DNA of 64,000 nucleotides from Candidatus Zixiibacteriota bacterium (GCA_024278935.1 JAJRSF010000033.1:132122-196121); one strand, 5' to 3'. Shown: positions 39,322-48,327, counted from the stretch's first letter. The notes: generated by a model from the letters alone, not told the origin. Made by a program: numbers and translations.

Positions 39322-39347
39322 CGTTATATTACTTAGGTTATATAACG
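39322..39347. promoter_or_regulatory. Candidate TetR operator
   Basis: CGTTATAT and ATATAACG are perfect 8-bp arms separated by 10 bases. Immediately on its left are related pieces (TACGTTACATTACGTTCG). It is placed in the tetR upstream region, as expected for autoregulation. No experimental support. Confidence 0.5.
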
Positions 39348-39661
39348 GATATTATTTAAAAAAGTTGATTTATTTTTTGTTTTTTATGATATATTTTGTA
39401 TGCTGTTGATATAGCAGAGTTTAGGTGTTCGTTTATTTACACCAAGTTACAATAAAAATCTAATAAATAAGCGTCCTTATTGAAAAAGGACGCTTTGAGG
39501 GTAAAGCAGAGGGTGGTATGAAAAATTTTTATTCTGTTGAATACTGTTGAATATTCTTCAATAATGATGAATATCAAATGTTATTATACAATTTTCTTCA
39601 TTATTGTATAGTTTTTATCTGTATTACCCGAAATAAATTGTATAAACTATATATTAAGCAG
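39348..39661. other. Gene-free divergent region with orphan hairpin and short repeats
   Basis: No gene is seen between tetR and the histidine kinase. A perfect 10-bp stem, AAGCGTCCTT with AAGGACGCTT (39469-39495), stands alone and lacks a T-run on the plus strand. It is followed by repeated pieces TGTTGAATA (twice near 39535-39555) and TTCTTCAATAATG / TTCTTCATTATTG (near 39556 and 39594). A weak promoter-like TTGATT (39365) with GATATA (39388) could start a transcript of about 100 nt ending at the hairpin. Confidence 0.4.
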
Positions 39662-39690
39662 TTGACATATAAGCAGTTAAAAACTAATTA
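39662..39690 (+). promoter_or_regulatory. Candidate sigma-A promoter of the histidine kinase/regulator pair
   Basis: TTGACA (39662-39667), 17-base spacer, TAATTA (39685-39690). The -35 is perfect and the -10 matches four of six. The start would be about 58 nt before the kinase ATG. Confidence 0.55.
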
Positions 39691-39754
39691 GAGCGAACTA
39701 TCTCCGTCGGAACAGAAATTGTCTTATATTATTTTATATACAATGAGGAAAAAT

Positions 39755-40813
39755 ATGGACGACCAGAAACCAAATACAAGATTAAAATTGATAATACTCA
39801 CCGTATCAATAATCTTTACAATAAGCTTTCATTACGGATGGATACTGCAATCGTTAATGGAACAATATCATTGGGCTCATGCCCTGCATGGTCGGTTATG
39901 CTATATTCCGATAGTAATCGCAACCTCCTGGTACGGACTCCGTGGCGGAATTTTCACCGCAACAACGATTTCCGTTTTAGTCATTCCATATATTTTTAAC
40001 AATGAGTTGGGAGCACATGATCTGGCCGGTGAAATAATTGAAATCGTATTCTATTTTGCGATTGCTATTGTTACCGGTGCGTTAGTTGAACGTGAACTCA
40101 AGATACGAAAACAACATGCTCAGGCCAATCTCCAACTAGAACGAAGTCACCATCTCTCAATGGTCGGACAGATCGCAGCCGGGGTCGCACATGAAATTAA
40201 AAATCCGCTGGCATCTATTAAAGGCTCTGTGGAGATCCTTACCGATGAACAAACTAATAAATCGGACAAAGATGAATTCAAAGATATTGTCTTTAGTGAG
40301 ATTAAACGGATTGATAAAACAGTCACAAATTTTTTAGAATTCTCACGTCCTACAGAATATAACATGCAAAAGATTAATCTATCGACAATTGTTAAGACTG
40401 CTCTCAAACAGATGAACACGCATACATCAAATCAGAACATTATAATAGAAGAGAATTTACAACAAGAAATTTTTATCAATGGTGACAAAGAAAAGATTCA
40501 ACAAATACTTCTTAATTTACTTTTAAATTCACTGCAGGCATCAAAAGAAGAATCGAAAATCAATGTCAGTTTACAACTTGTCGACTCTATGGTAGAATTA
40601 CAAATCAAAGATTTTGGCGATGGTATCCCTGATGAGATTCTACAAAAAATATACGACCCATTTTTTACTACAAAGCCAAGCGGGACAGGTTTGGGTCTGT
40701 CGCTGGTAAAAAACATTATCGAGAAACATAAAGCGACTATAGATTTTGAAAGCAGAGCCAAAGAAGGCACTACGGTCACAGTCAGATTTCCAACCGATGG
40801 AGAGTTGTCATAA
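39755..40813 (+). CDS. NtrB-like membrane sensor histidine kinase
   Basis: About 352 residues from ATG 39755, chosen because AGGA lies just upstream (the frame is open from 39719). Three or four membrane helices in the first 110 residues (LIILTVSIIFTISFHYGWIL, GRLCYIPIVIATSWYGLRGG, IIEIVFYFAIAIVTGALV), then HisKA with the phospho-acceptor in GVAHEIKNPLASIKG and an HATPase (N-box LLLNSLQAS, G1 DFGDGIP, F DPFFTTK, G2 GTGLGLS). It should phosphorylate the NtrC-like regulator whose ATG overlaps its stop (TAATG). The signal is unknown. The divergent efflux operon may be a target, but that is inference. Confidence 0.93.
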   Translation: MDDQKPNTRLKLIILTVSIIFTISFHYGWILQSLMEQYHWAHALHGRLCYIPIVIATSWYGLRGGIFTATTISVLVIPYIFNNELGAHDLAGEIIEIVFYFAIAIVTGALVERELKIRKQHAQANLQLERSHHLSMVGQIAAGVAHEIKNPLASIKGSVEILTDEQTNKSDKDEFKDIVFSEIKRIDKTVTNFLEFSRPTEYNMQKINLSTIVKTALKQMNTHTSNQNIIIEENLQQEIFINGDKEKIQQILLNLLLNSLQASKEESKINVSLQLVDSMVELQIKDFGDGIPDEILQKIYDPFFTTKPSGTGLGLSLVKNIIEKHKATIDFESRAKEGTTVTVRFPTDGELS

Positions 40814-42186
40814 TGAAAATTCTGCTTGCCGACGATGATGATTCTCTGAGAAAAGTCTTACTTTTTAAACTACGTCAAAAAGGGTTTGATGTTTTTGCTG
40901 TTGCCGATGGTCAGCAGGCATTAGATGCACTCAAAAAGTCACGCTACGATTTACTGCTTTCAGATATCCGAATGCCAAAGATAGATGGTATCGAACTGCT
41001 TGAAAAGTCAAAAGCAATTCAAGCTGATCTCAAAACTATACTCCTCACCGCTCATGCCTCGGTTCCCCAGGCAGTTGCCGCTGTCAAGCTTGGTGCCTTT
41101 GATTATTTAACAAAACCTTTTGAAGATGATATTTTGTTTATAGCAATCGAAAAAGCACTCCTTATAAATAAATTAGAGAATGAAAACAGACAGCTCAAAG
41201 GGAAGTTAAAAGCACAAGACTACAATAATAATTTTGTCGGCAGTTCAAAACCTATTAAAGAGCTTCTCGCACTTGTAGACAAAATCGCCGACACCGATGC
41301 CACCATACTCATCACCGGAGATTCAGGAACGGGAAAAGAAGTTATCGCGAAATCGATTCATTACAAAAGTAATCGCTCCGGCAATCAGCTTATTATTGTC
41401 AACTGTGCCGCTATCCCAAAGGAGCTTATCGAGTCTGAACTGTTCGGTCATACCAAAGGTGCCTTCACCGGAGCTATCAGAGATAAAAAAGGGAAATTCG
41501 AACTTGCCGAGGGCGGGACTATTTTTCTCGATGAAATCGGTGATATGCAGATAGAATTGCAAGCGAAACTTTTGCGGGTAATCCAAGAGAGAACTGTTGA
41601 ACCTATCGGGTCGGAGGCTTCAAAAGAAATCGATGTTCGCCTTATTGCTGCGACCAATGTTAATTTGAAAGAGAAAATCGCTCAAGGGAAATTCCGTGAA
41701 GACCTATATTACCGTCTCAATGTTATCCCGATACATATCCCTAAACTAAGCGAACGTCTTGAAGATATTCAGATTCTTGCTCAGGAATTTATCAAGCGAT
41801 TTAGTAAAGGTACTCTAATTAAAATTTCAACTCAATTACTTGAAAGACTCACTAATTATTCATGGCCGGGCAATGTAAGGGAACTTGAAAATTTAATTGA
41901 ACGACTGGTTATTTTACGTAAGTCAGATGAACTACAAGTTGCCGACCTTCCTAATGATTTTGGAAAAAATGAACAGATACTTTCAACTGATTCTCAACCG
42001 AAAAAAATCGAGAAAACGTCTGATAGTTATTTGTCGTTTCATGATTCTGAGAAAAAAGTTATTATCGATGCCTTAAATAAATTCGCATGGAACAGAACGA
42101 GGTCGGCGAAGTTTTTACAGATACCTCGTCATGTATTAATTTATCGAATGAAAAAATACGACATCTATTATAATCAAAACGAGTAG
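40813..42186 (+). CDS. Sigma-54-dependent response regulator (NtrC family)
   Basis: 457 residues in three domains: a receiver (phospho-Asp D51 in LLSDIRMP, K in LTKPFED), an AAA+ activator (Walker A GDSGTGKE, sigma-54 contact GAFTGA, Walker B IFLDEIGDM, NYSWPGNVRELENLIERLV), and a Fis-type HTH at the end (WNRTRSAKFLQIPRHVLIYRMKKY). When phosphorylated it should remodel sigma-54 holoenzyme. It forms an operon with the kinase. I did not find a convincing -24/-12 promoter in the window, so its targets are probably elsewhere. Confidence 0.96.
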   Translation: MKILLADDDDSLRKVLLFKLRQKGFDVFAVADGQQALDALKKSRYDLLLSDIRMPKIDGIELLEKSKAIQADLKTILLTAHASVPQAVAAVKLGAFDYLTKPFEDDILFIAIEKALLINKLENENRQLKGKLKAQDYNNNFVGSSKPIKELLALVDKIADTDATILITGDSGTGKEVIAKSIHYKSNRSGNQLIIVNCAAIPKELIESELFGHTKGAFTGAIRDKKGKFELAEGGTIFLDEIGDMQIELQAKLLRVIQERTVEPIGSEASKEIDVRLIAATNVNLKEKIAQGKFREDLYYRLNVIPIHIPKLSERLEDIQILAQEFIKRFSKGTLIKISTQLLERLTNYSWPGNVRELENLIERLVILRKSDELQVADLPNDFGKNEQILSTDSQPKKIEKTSDSYLSFHDSEKKVIIDALNKFAWNRTRSAKFLQIPRHVLIYRMKKYDIYYNQNE

Positions 42187-42242
42187 CAGACGTTGCCTGT
42201 TTTATTTAAAATTCACTCTTTACGACATAATATATTGGAAAA

Positions 42243-42269
42243 GAAACCCACTCCAAAGAGTGGGCTACC
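42243..42269 (+). repeat. Intergenic palindromic repeat, family A, copy 3
   Basis: CCCACTCCAAAGAGTGGG core, flanked by TTGGAAAAGAAA and CTACCTAG. It lies between the response regulator and the convergent MORN lipoprotein. Confidence 0.75.
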
Positions 42270-42322
42270 TAGCTATGATTGTAAGTATCAAGATATATGT
42301 GTCTACTGAAAGTTTTATCAAT

Positions 42323-42949
42323 TCACTTTTTTATTTCATCTCCTGCTTCATTCCATTTTGCTTGACTAATAACTTTTCCATCTTTGTAGTTGGCTTCATA
42401 TCGCTTTTGACCATTATCATACCAAATTGTACTTATGCCATCAGGTTTATCATCTTTGTAGTTGGCTTTATTTTGCATTTGACCATTTTTATGCCAACCT
42501 GTGCCTAAACCTTCAGTTTTACCATCTTTGAAGTTGGCTTCATATTGCTTTTGACCATTATCATACCAAGATGTACTTATGCCATCAGGTTTATCATCTT
42601 TGTAGTTGGCTTCATATTGCTTTTGACCATTTTTATGCCAACCTGTGCCTAAACCTTCTTTTTTTCCATCTTTGTAGTTGGCTTCATATTCCTTTTGACC
42701 ATTATCATACCAACCTGCACCTCAACCTTCTTTTTTTCCATCTTTGTAGTTGGCTTCATCATCCTTTTGACCTGACTTGTAAAATGAAATCACCTTACCA
42801 GAAAAGGGGTTGTTCTCATTCACAGCATAAGCTAGTCCATCTCCATGTATCTTTATTTGTGAAGGATTCATTTCCCTATCGTTTGTCGAACAAGATAGCA
42901 CAAAAATAGTTATTACTATTGATAAGACCATTAATTGGATTTTTTTCAT
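42323..42949 (-). pseudogene. MORN-repeat lipoprotein, interrupted by in-frame TGA
   Basis: About 208 residues if read through. The start at 42949 has GGAG upstream and a lipoprotein signal (MKKIQLMVLSIVITIFVLSC). Then about seven MORN-like repeats of 22-24 residues of the type G-x-W-(Y/H)-x-N-G-Q-K-x-Y-E-A-N-Y-K-D-G-K. TGA at 42722-42724 follows DGKKEG, where two sister repeats have Leu (GKKEGLGTG, GKTEGLGTG): TTA to TGA. The frame continues through five more repeats to TGA at 42323. Because the DNA repeats are nearly identical, misassembly or recombination between repeats is also possible. Such proteins are often surface-exposed or toxin-like; the role here is unknown. Confidence 0.8.
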
Positions 42950-43053
42950 TTGTACACTCCTTCTATAAATAAATTTTCTATGTTTTAGATTTCTTCTCAG
43001 AAGATACAAATATCGAGTATGAAGTCAACAATAACTAAAAGGAAGGGATGGTA

Positions 43054-43082
43054 TTGACAAAATCGTATAGGTATGGTAAGAT
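43054..43082 (+). promoter_or_regulatory. Near-consensus promoter without an obvious intact gene
   Basis: TTGACA (43054-43059), 17-base spacer, TAAGAT (43077-43082). Five of six -10 bases match. Downstream is only a 21-codon frame and about 250 nt without a recognisable gene before tRNA-Leu on the other strand. Confidence 0.5.
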
Positions 43083-43114
43083 ATATGTAGATTATTCTTA
43101 AAAAGAATAAATAT

Positions 43115-43180
43115 ATGAAAAATCATGAAGGCAAATTTTTTGGATTCTATAGCCCAAGATATACACAGGTCTTTGCTTAA
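43115..43180 (+). CDS. 21-codon ORF, possibly the remnant of a longer gene
   Basis: ATG 43115 to TAA 43178 encodes MKNHEGKFFGFYSPRYTQVF plus Ala. It has no clear ribosome binding site. The FYSPRYTQV stretch reminds me of the start of replication-initiator or replisome-organiser proteins (often N/Y-x-T-Q-V-P), so it may be a relic of a mobile element, but this is a weak impression. The following 250 nt contain no coherent continuation in any frame. Confidence 0.25.
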   Translation: MKNHEGKFFGFYSPRYTQVFA

Positions 43181-43436
43181 ACGAAATCACCCCTGTGTGT
43201 ATTAAACTGATTTTGATATTCCTATCTCTTCACAACCTTCTGTTCTTTAAACACAGTAAATGGGTCACGTCTGATTATAGGGGAATACTCAGCAAAAAAG
43301 GAATGATAACTTCAGTCTATTCCAGTGGAGCTCCAATCTATTGGTTTCATTTCTCTTGTACGACAAAGTACGACACCACCTGCATAGTAATCATCTAAGT
43401 TTAAGTATGTAGTAATAGGAATTTTAATCTATAGTG

Positions 43437-43520
43437 TGCCGAAGGGGGGATTTGAACCCCCACTCCCTTGCGAGAACTGCACCCTGAATGCAGCGTGTCT
43501 ACCAGTTTCACCACTTCGGC
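43437..43520 (-). tRNA. tRNA-Leu (anticodon CAG)
   Basis: An 84-nt class II tRNA: acceptor GCCGAAG/CTTCGGC, D-arm with AACTGGTAGAC, anticodon loop ATTCAGG with CAG, a long variable arm (CAGTTCTCGCAAGGGAGT region), T-arm GGGGG-TTCAAAT-CCCCC, discriminator A. All stems pair well, unlike the wobble-rich tRNA-Arg. CCA is not encoded. Confidence 0.96.
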
Positions 43521-43523
43521 TTA

Positions 43524-43540
43524 TAGCTGTCTGACAGCTA
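43524..43540. promoter_or_regulatory. Perfect inverted repeat just upstream of tRNA-Leu
   Basis: TAGCTGTC-T-GACAGCTA, 8-bp arms around one base, 4 nt before the tRNA 5' end on the minus strand. A TATATTTATA-rich candidate -10 lies just beyond. It could be an operator or a processing hairpin in the pre-tRNA leader. Confidence 0.4.
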
Positions 43541-43666
43541 TATAAATATAGATTCCCCCTCTAAAAAAGCAATTGAATTCTCCAAAGAAATCATGAAAAC
43601 TCTTGCAAGAAACTGAACGACAAAGTATGTTATCAATTATTAAAGATATTAAATTTGAGGTGTAAA

Positions 43667-44380
43667 CTGAAAACGCTCTGCATTTTACCAGCCTTCAACG
43701 AAGAAGGAAAAATTGGTAAAGTTATTGAAAAAGTTCAAGCTATTGGAATTGTTGACGAAATCGTAGTCGCCGATGATTGCTCTACTGATAAGACTAAATC
43801 TGAGGCTGAAGCTCTCGGTGCCACAGTCATTAGCCATGCAATTAATATGGGCGTTGGTGCCGGTATTCGTTCTGGCATTAAGTATGGCATCGCAAACAAA
43901 TTCGACATTGCTGTTATTCTCTCCGGTGATGATCAGCATGAGCCAAAAGAACTCCCAATGGTAATGGAAAAACTCAAAGAGAATAAAAAAAATTTCATTC
44001 AAGGTTCCCGAAGACTCAAAGGCGGCGATGCGGTCAACCCTCCCCTATTTCGCGAAATCACCACACGTTTGTTTTCTATTGTCATGACTATCTTTACTGG
44101 GCAAAGAGTAACCGATGGCACCAATGGTTTCCGTGCTTTTTACCTCTCTATTTTTGACGATAAATCTATCAACTTAGACCAAGAGTGGCTGAACACATAC
44201 GAGCTGGAACCATATTTACTTTACAAAGCAATCATTTCAAAAAACATAAATGTAATCGAAGCTCCAATCACAGTTTATTATCGGGGCGAGAAAAAATCAT
44301 ATTCAAAGATGAAACCATTTCGGGACTGGTGGCGCCTTTCACGTCCGCTTTTCTTTTTACGGTTTGGAATTAAGAGATAA
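43667..44380 (+). CDS. GT2 family glycosyltransferase (dolichyl-phosphate mannosyltransferase-like)
   Basis: About 237 residues. N-terminal GT-A fold: TLCILPAFNEEGKIGKVI, then VVADDCSTDKT and VILSGDDQHEPKEL (the D-x-D-like metal site), GSRRLKGGD, and the C-terminal region VTDGTNGFRAFYLS. It should transfer a sugar from an NDP-sugar to a lipid carrier or acceptor at the membrane. No ATG is available: GAGGTG lies 4 nt before CTG 43667, which gives the family-typical beginning M-K-T-L; a TTG at 43655 is the alternative. A mis-called ATG is also possible. It precedes the epimerase gene by 3 nt. Confidence 0.87.
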   Translation: MKTLCILPAFNEEGKIGKVIEKVQAIGIVDEIVVADDCSTDKTKSEAEALGATVISHAINMGVGAGIRSGIKYGIANKFDIAVILSGDDQHEPKELPMVMEKLKENKKNFIQGSRRLKGGDAVNPPLFREITTRLFSIVMTIFTGQRVTDGTNGFRAFYLSIFDDKSINLDQEWLNTYELEPYLLYKAIISKNINVIEAPITVYYRGEKKSYSKMKPFRDWWRLSRPLFFLRFGIKR

Positions 44381-44383
44381 CAA

Positions 44384-45334
44384 ATGACTGAACTAGATTT
44401 TGAAGGTAAAAAAGTTCTTATCACTGGTGGAGCAGGCTTTGTTGGTTCCAACTTGACTGAACGAGTAGCAAAAAGTAACGGCAAAGCAATTGTCTTAGAC
44501 GACCTTTTTACAGGCTCACTTGATAATATTTCCAAAGATACTAAATACGAATTTATTGAAGGTTCTGTTGCCGACGATTCCTTAGTTAGAAAACTAGCCA
44601 AAGAAGTTGACTATATCGCTCACATGGCTGCTCGCAATATTATTATTTCTACAAAGAACCCTCGCAATGATTACGAAGTAAATATCGGCGGCACTTTAAA
44701 TATTTTACTGGCTGCCAATGAATTTAATGTCAAACGAGTAGTGTATACTTCGTCAGCATCGGTCTACGGCAACCCTCGGATTCTACCTATCACCGAAGAT
44801 GAACGGACGCTTACTTTTTCTCCATACTCTGTATCAAAACTTGCCGGTGAAAACTATTGCCATGCATTTTACGAGACCTATGGTACTCCGGTTACATCGG
44901 TGCGGTACTCAAACATCTATGGACCGAAACAGGATCCTAAAAATCCATACTGTGGTGTAGTTTCAAAATTCATAGAGATGCTCGACAACGATGAGCAGCC
45001 TCATCTGCACGGCGACGGTCAGCAGACTCGTGATTTCACCTATGTCGACGATGCTGTCGATGGCACCCTTTTGGCTCTGCTCTCCCCGAAAGCCGAAGGT
45101 CAGGTTTATAATATTGGCACTGGTGTTGAAACTAAAATCGTTGAGTTGTATCAGATGATTGCTGATCTGATGGGCAAAGATGCCAAGCCAAAATATATTG
45201 ACAGACGTGACATTGATAATATCAGACGTCGTGCGGTAAGTATCGAACTGATTCGTACCAGACTTCGCTGGCAACCTCAGATTGGAATTCAACAAGGATT
45301 AAAAAGAACTTTAGAATGGTATATGAGTTTATAG
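44384..45334 (+). CDS. NAD-dependent sugar epimerase/dehydratase (extended SDR)
   Basis: 316 residues. Rossmann motif GGAGFVGSN (G15-G21), catalytic YxxxK at Y148-K152 (YSVSK) with SSASVYG before it, and the substrate-binding R-x-S-N-I-Y-G-P-K-Q-D-P. Closest in pattern to UDP-glucose/UDP-N-acetylglucosamine 4-epimerases of the WbpP/GalE group, but the exact sugar cannot be told. It forms a pair with the GT2 gene and so probably supplies a nucleotide sugar for surface glycans. Its end overlaps the convergent membrane gene by 6 nt. Confidence 0.9.
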   Translation: MTELDFEGKKVLITGGAGFVGSNLTERVAKSNGKAIVLDDLFTGSLDNISKDTKYEFIEGSVADDSLVRKLAKEVDYIAHMAARNIIISTKNPRNDYEVNIGGTLNILLAANEFNVKRVVYTSSASVYGNPRILPITEDERTLTFSPYSVSKLAGENYCHAFYETYGTPVTSVRYSNIYGPKQDPKNPYCGVVSKFIEMLDNDEQPHLHGDGQQTRDFTYVDDAVDGTLLALLSPKAEGQVYNIGTGVETKIVELYQMIADLMGKDAKPKYIDRRDIDNIRRRAVSIELIRTRLRWQPQIGIQQGLKRTLEWYMSL

Positions 45335-46699
45335 AGATGACTTAAATTGTAAGAATTTCTTATATTGAGTTTTAATTGAACTACGAGAATGTAAAATTAT
45401 AGTTATCACAAAATAAGAGATTAGGATAGAAGATGCTATTTCGGCTTGATAATGTAATCTTGATCCTTGCCAAAAACTAAAACCTGTTATCAATGAAAAG
45501 TAAATATAATGTGACCCTAATATAAGAGCAGCTAATATTTTTCTTTCGACAAATAATAAAACTATAGAACATAGTGACAGCAAAATTATTGTAACTCCAA
45601 GCCAATTACGATTTGTATCAATTAAATACCACCATACAGGATTCAGAATTGGGATTTGACTTTTAATCATATAATTCCCTGCAGTCATATTTTCATAAAC
45701 GAGTGAAAAAAATGTTTTCAATGTCTGAACTGGATAAGTAGTAAAAATTTCAAAAACTTGTTTTTTTGTAAAGCTATATTGCGCAGCAAAAGTTTTTTTA
45801 TGACCCTCAAAATATTCAAATTCTTTCTTAGAAAGTTCATTCCTCATATCAATAACTGTTTTATCATTATTACTTATATCAGAAAGAATTTTTGCTCCAA
45901 GATACGTTCTTGCAGCATTTACCCCATTGCTTCCAAAGACAAATACATCATGTTTTACATAGTTTCTAAGTGACCAACTCAAAAGACAAATCAATGAAAT
46001 ACAAATTGGTATTAGTAATTTTTTTAATAGTTGTTTCCTGTTTGTATAAATTTTATCGACTGGAATTAGAAATCCGATTGCTAACAATATAAGAAACCAA
46101 AACCGACTAATAGATCTAATAAATAAACTAATTCCAGAAAAGATACCTGATACAACAAAAGATTTAACATCATTTTTTCGAATTCCACTTACTAGGAATA
46201 AAACGGATAACGCATGAAATGTAAAAAAGGATGGGTCTGATAGATAATTACTACTTAAAGCAATTGATGTTAAAGAAAGTGTACATATTAAGCCTGAAAC
46301 AAAAGAAATCATTTTGTTTTTAAATAATTGATAACTAAGTAGATATACAACTACTGCCCCTAAGGAACTAATTATCATATTAAATACATATATAACAAAT
46401 CGTCCTTCCCCAAAAACTAAGTTTAAATTAGCGATAATAAAACCAAAACCGGGACCTATCTTAAATAGTGCATCAGGTCCTCTTGGATGTGAACCAAATA
46501 TCTCATTAGAAATGTATAAATATCCAAATGAATCAGGGCAAGTATTAAAATATTCTTCGAGACCACCATAGTTTTGATACGCTAGTAAAAAGTAGGTTAT
46601 TCTTAACAATAGTCCGGCAACAAATAGGATAGTCAATTGGTAATAAATATGATTTACTTCATCTGATTTACAATTCAAATATTCTTTTAAAAATTTCAT
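45329..46699 (-). CDS. Polytopic GT-C type glycosyltransferase-like membrane protein
   Basis: 456 residues with about ten membrane segments. The first loop contains FNTCPDSFGYLYISNEIFG, with an acidic residue where GT39-like enzymes have the catalytic Asp, and later GPGFGFIIANL. This fits the GT39/PMT_2 superfamily that uses polyprenyl-phosphate sugars at the outer face of the membrane. Its ATG overlaps the stop of the upstream membrane gene by 4 nt, so the two act together. The acceptor is unknown; the convergent GT2-epimerase pair suggests surface polysaccharide or glycoprotein synthesis. Confidence 0.75.
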   Translation of the reverse strand: MKFLKEYLNCKSDEVNHIYYQLTILFVAGLLLRITYFLLAYQNYGGLEEYFNTCPDSFGYLYISNEIFGSHPRGPDALFKIGPGFGFIIANLNLVFGEGRFVIYVFNMIISSLGAVVVYLLSYQLFKNKMISFVSGLICTLSLTSIALSSNYLSDPSFFTFHALSVLFLVSGIRKNDVKSFVVSGIFSGISLFIRSISRFWFLILLAIGFLIPVDKIYTNRKQLLKKLLIPICISLICLLSWSLRNYVKHDVFVFGSNGVNAARTYLGAKILSDISNNDKTVIDMRNELSKKEFEYFEGHKKTFAAQYSFTKKQVFEIFTTYPVQTLKTFFSLVYENMTAGNYMIKSQIPILNPVWWYLIDTNRNWLGVTIILLSLCSIVLLFVERKILAALILGSHYIYFSLITGFSFWQGSRLHYQAEIASSILISYFVITIILHSRSSIKTQYKKFLQFKSSL

Positions 46700-48327
46700 C
46701 TAACCAAACTCTTTACAATTTCTTCTTTACCAACAACTGCATCTTTTCTTATAAAATCACCTGACATAACAACTCTATGTAAATTTCTTTCAGCATACTT
46801 ATCTTCATATTCGTTAATTGGCATATAATCTTGTAAGAATCTTTCGTCTTCATCAAACTTTGATACAACAGTAAAATAACCATGTGTATGGATAAAAGTT
46901 GGCTTAATCTCATCAAAGATATAATCATAGAACTTCTTCTGATTCTTCCCTCTATTTTTAGCTATTACCGGGTCACATAGTCCACCTAAATCATAGATTT
47001 TTAATTTTGAATAGTATAGGGTTCCGCCAATATCAGGAACAAGCAATGAAGCATTTTGCAATTCTAATTCTTTAGCATACTTATTAAATCGTTCACCATA
47101 ATTTCTTGCAATTTGACTAAAACTTACTTTCTGAGTTTTATACCATATTTGTAATCTTGGATAATTATTCTGCACAGTTGAATAACCGACAACTAATATT
47201 AGCAGTATAATAGAAATTCTTCCCAATTTTGTTTTTAGAATTATAAACAAATCATAGAAAAACAATCCAACAACCACATAGCTTAAAAGATGAAATGGTG
47301 TTGCAAAACGATATTCTCCCATCCAGTCTATTGGTAAAAGAAGATAGACTCCTAATGAAATACATGTGACAAACAAAATGATTATTCTATCTAATTTGTT
47401 TTCTTTTTTTATTAGATAGAATATAATTGTCCCAATAATTGCAACTGGAAAAATCAACCAAAAATTGGTTCCTAAAAGATGAGCTGACAAGTCCTGAAGT
47501 TTTAGGAGATACTTTTCTTGTAGAGATAAAATATCCCAAACAATTCTGATATTTGGTCCTCCCTTTACATGATAAGTATTGGGATAAAAATCATTAAAAT
47601 ACAAATATCTAAAGAGAAGAAAACCTGTGATAAATAAACTATATGAAAATAAATAACGAGCTATTAGTTTGAGTGTACTTATCAATGAAATAGATTTTGA
47701 TTCAAATTTCCAAGCTATTAAAGTAAATGGTAAAAGAAACAGGTACACGATTCCATCTGGTCTTGTGATTGCAATACAAAATGCAACCATACTAACAATC
47801 AATAATTTCTTATTTGAAAATTCAGTATAAGTATTCTTCAAAACATACAATAGAAGCAAAGTGATTAGATAAACATACAGCGGATTTTCTAAACCAGAGC
47901 AAGTCCAAATAATAAACGACGCATTCAATGAAACAAAGGAAAGAATCAGAATAGAAAGAATATTACCATTTTTTGTTATATGTGATAATATTTGATTGAC
48001 ATTAATAAATGTTAAAAGAACGAACAAATAACTCACGAATTTGGATGTTATAAAAGGATCAAATAGTTTAACTAAAAAGAAAAAAGCCATTACAACAACC
48101 CAAAGAAAATTTGAATATCCTTCTACTGGAGCCATCCCAGGTTGTGTAACAAGTCCATAACCTGCTGCTAAATTTCGAGAGTATACAAAAGAAATACCCG
48201 CATCATCAATTAACCATTCTGATAAAGGTAATACAAAATAGAGATAGAGAATAAATGGTACTGTCACAGATGCAATATTCCATTTATACTTTATAATAAA
48301 ATTTTTTATGTTTTTTAAAACTCCCAT
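46696..48327 (-). CDS. Polytopic GT-C type glycosyltransferase-like membrane protein (AftB-like N-terminus)
   Basis: 543 residues with about eleven membrane segments. The N-terminal motif WLIDDAGISFVYSRNLAAGY followed by GLVTQPGMAPVEGYSNFLW closely follows the D-D-A-x-I-S-x-R-Y-x-x-N-L-x-x-G-x-G-L pattern of GT-C arabinofuranosyltransferase-like families. The C-terminal third is a soluble domain outside the membrane (DIGGTLYYSKLKIYDLGGLCDPVI), which is also typical. It should add a sugar from a lipid carrier. It overlaps the next gene by 4 nt and is preceded by a terminator shared with sigA's side. Confidence 0.8.
   Translation of the reverse strand: MGVLKNIKNFIIKYKWNIASVTVPFILYLYFVLPLSEWLIDDAGISFVYSRNLAAGYGLVTQPGMAPVEGYSNFLWVVVMAFFFLVKLFDPFITSKFVSYLFVLLTFINVNQILSHITKNGNILSILILSFVSLNASFIIWTCSGLENPLYVYLITLLLLYVLKNTYTEFSNKKLLIVSMVAFCIAITRPDGIVYLFLLPFTLIAWKFESKSISLISTLKLIARYLFSYSLFITGFLLFRYLYFNDFYPNTYHVKGGPNIRIVWDILSLQEKYLLKLQDLSAHLLGTNFWLIFPVAIIGTIIFYLIKKENKLDRIIILFVTCISLGVYLLLPIDWMGEYRFATPFHLLSYVVVGLFFYDLFIILKTKLGRISIILLILVVGYSTVQNNYPRLQIWYKTQKVSFSQIARNYGERFNKYAKELELQNASLLVPDIGGTLYYSKLKIYDLGGLCDPVIAKNRGKNQKKFYDYIFDEIKPTFIHTHGYFTVVSKFDEDERFLQDYMPINEYEDKYAERNLHRVVMSGDFIRKDAVVGKEEIVKSLVR

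Noticed and set aside
40813-42186. A sigma-54 promoter controlled by the NtrC-like regulator within the window
   Set aside because: Candidate TGGCAC strings (for example near 1895) lack a properly spaced TTGC partner.
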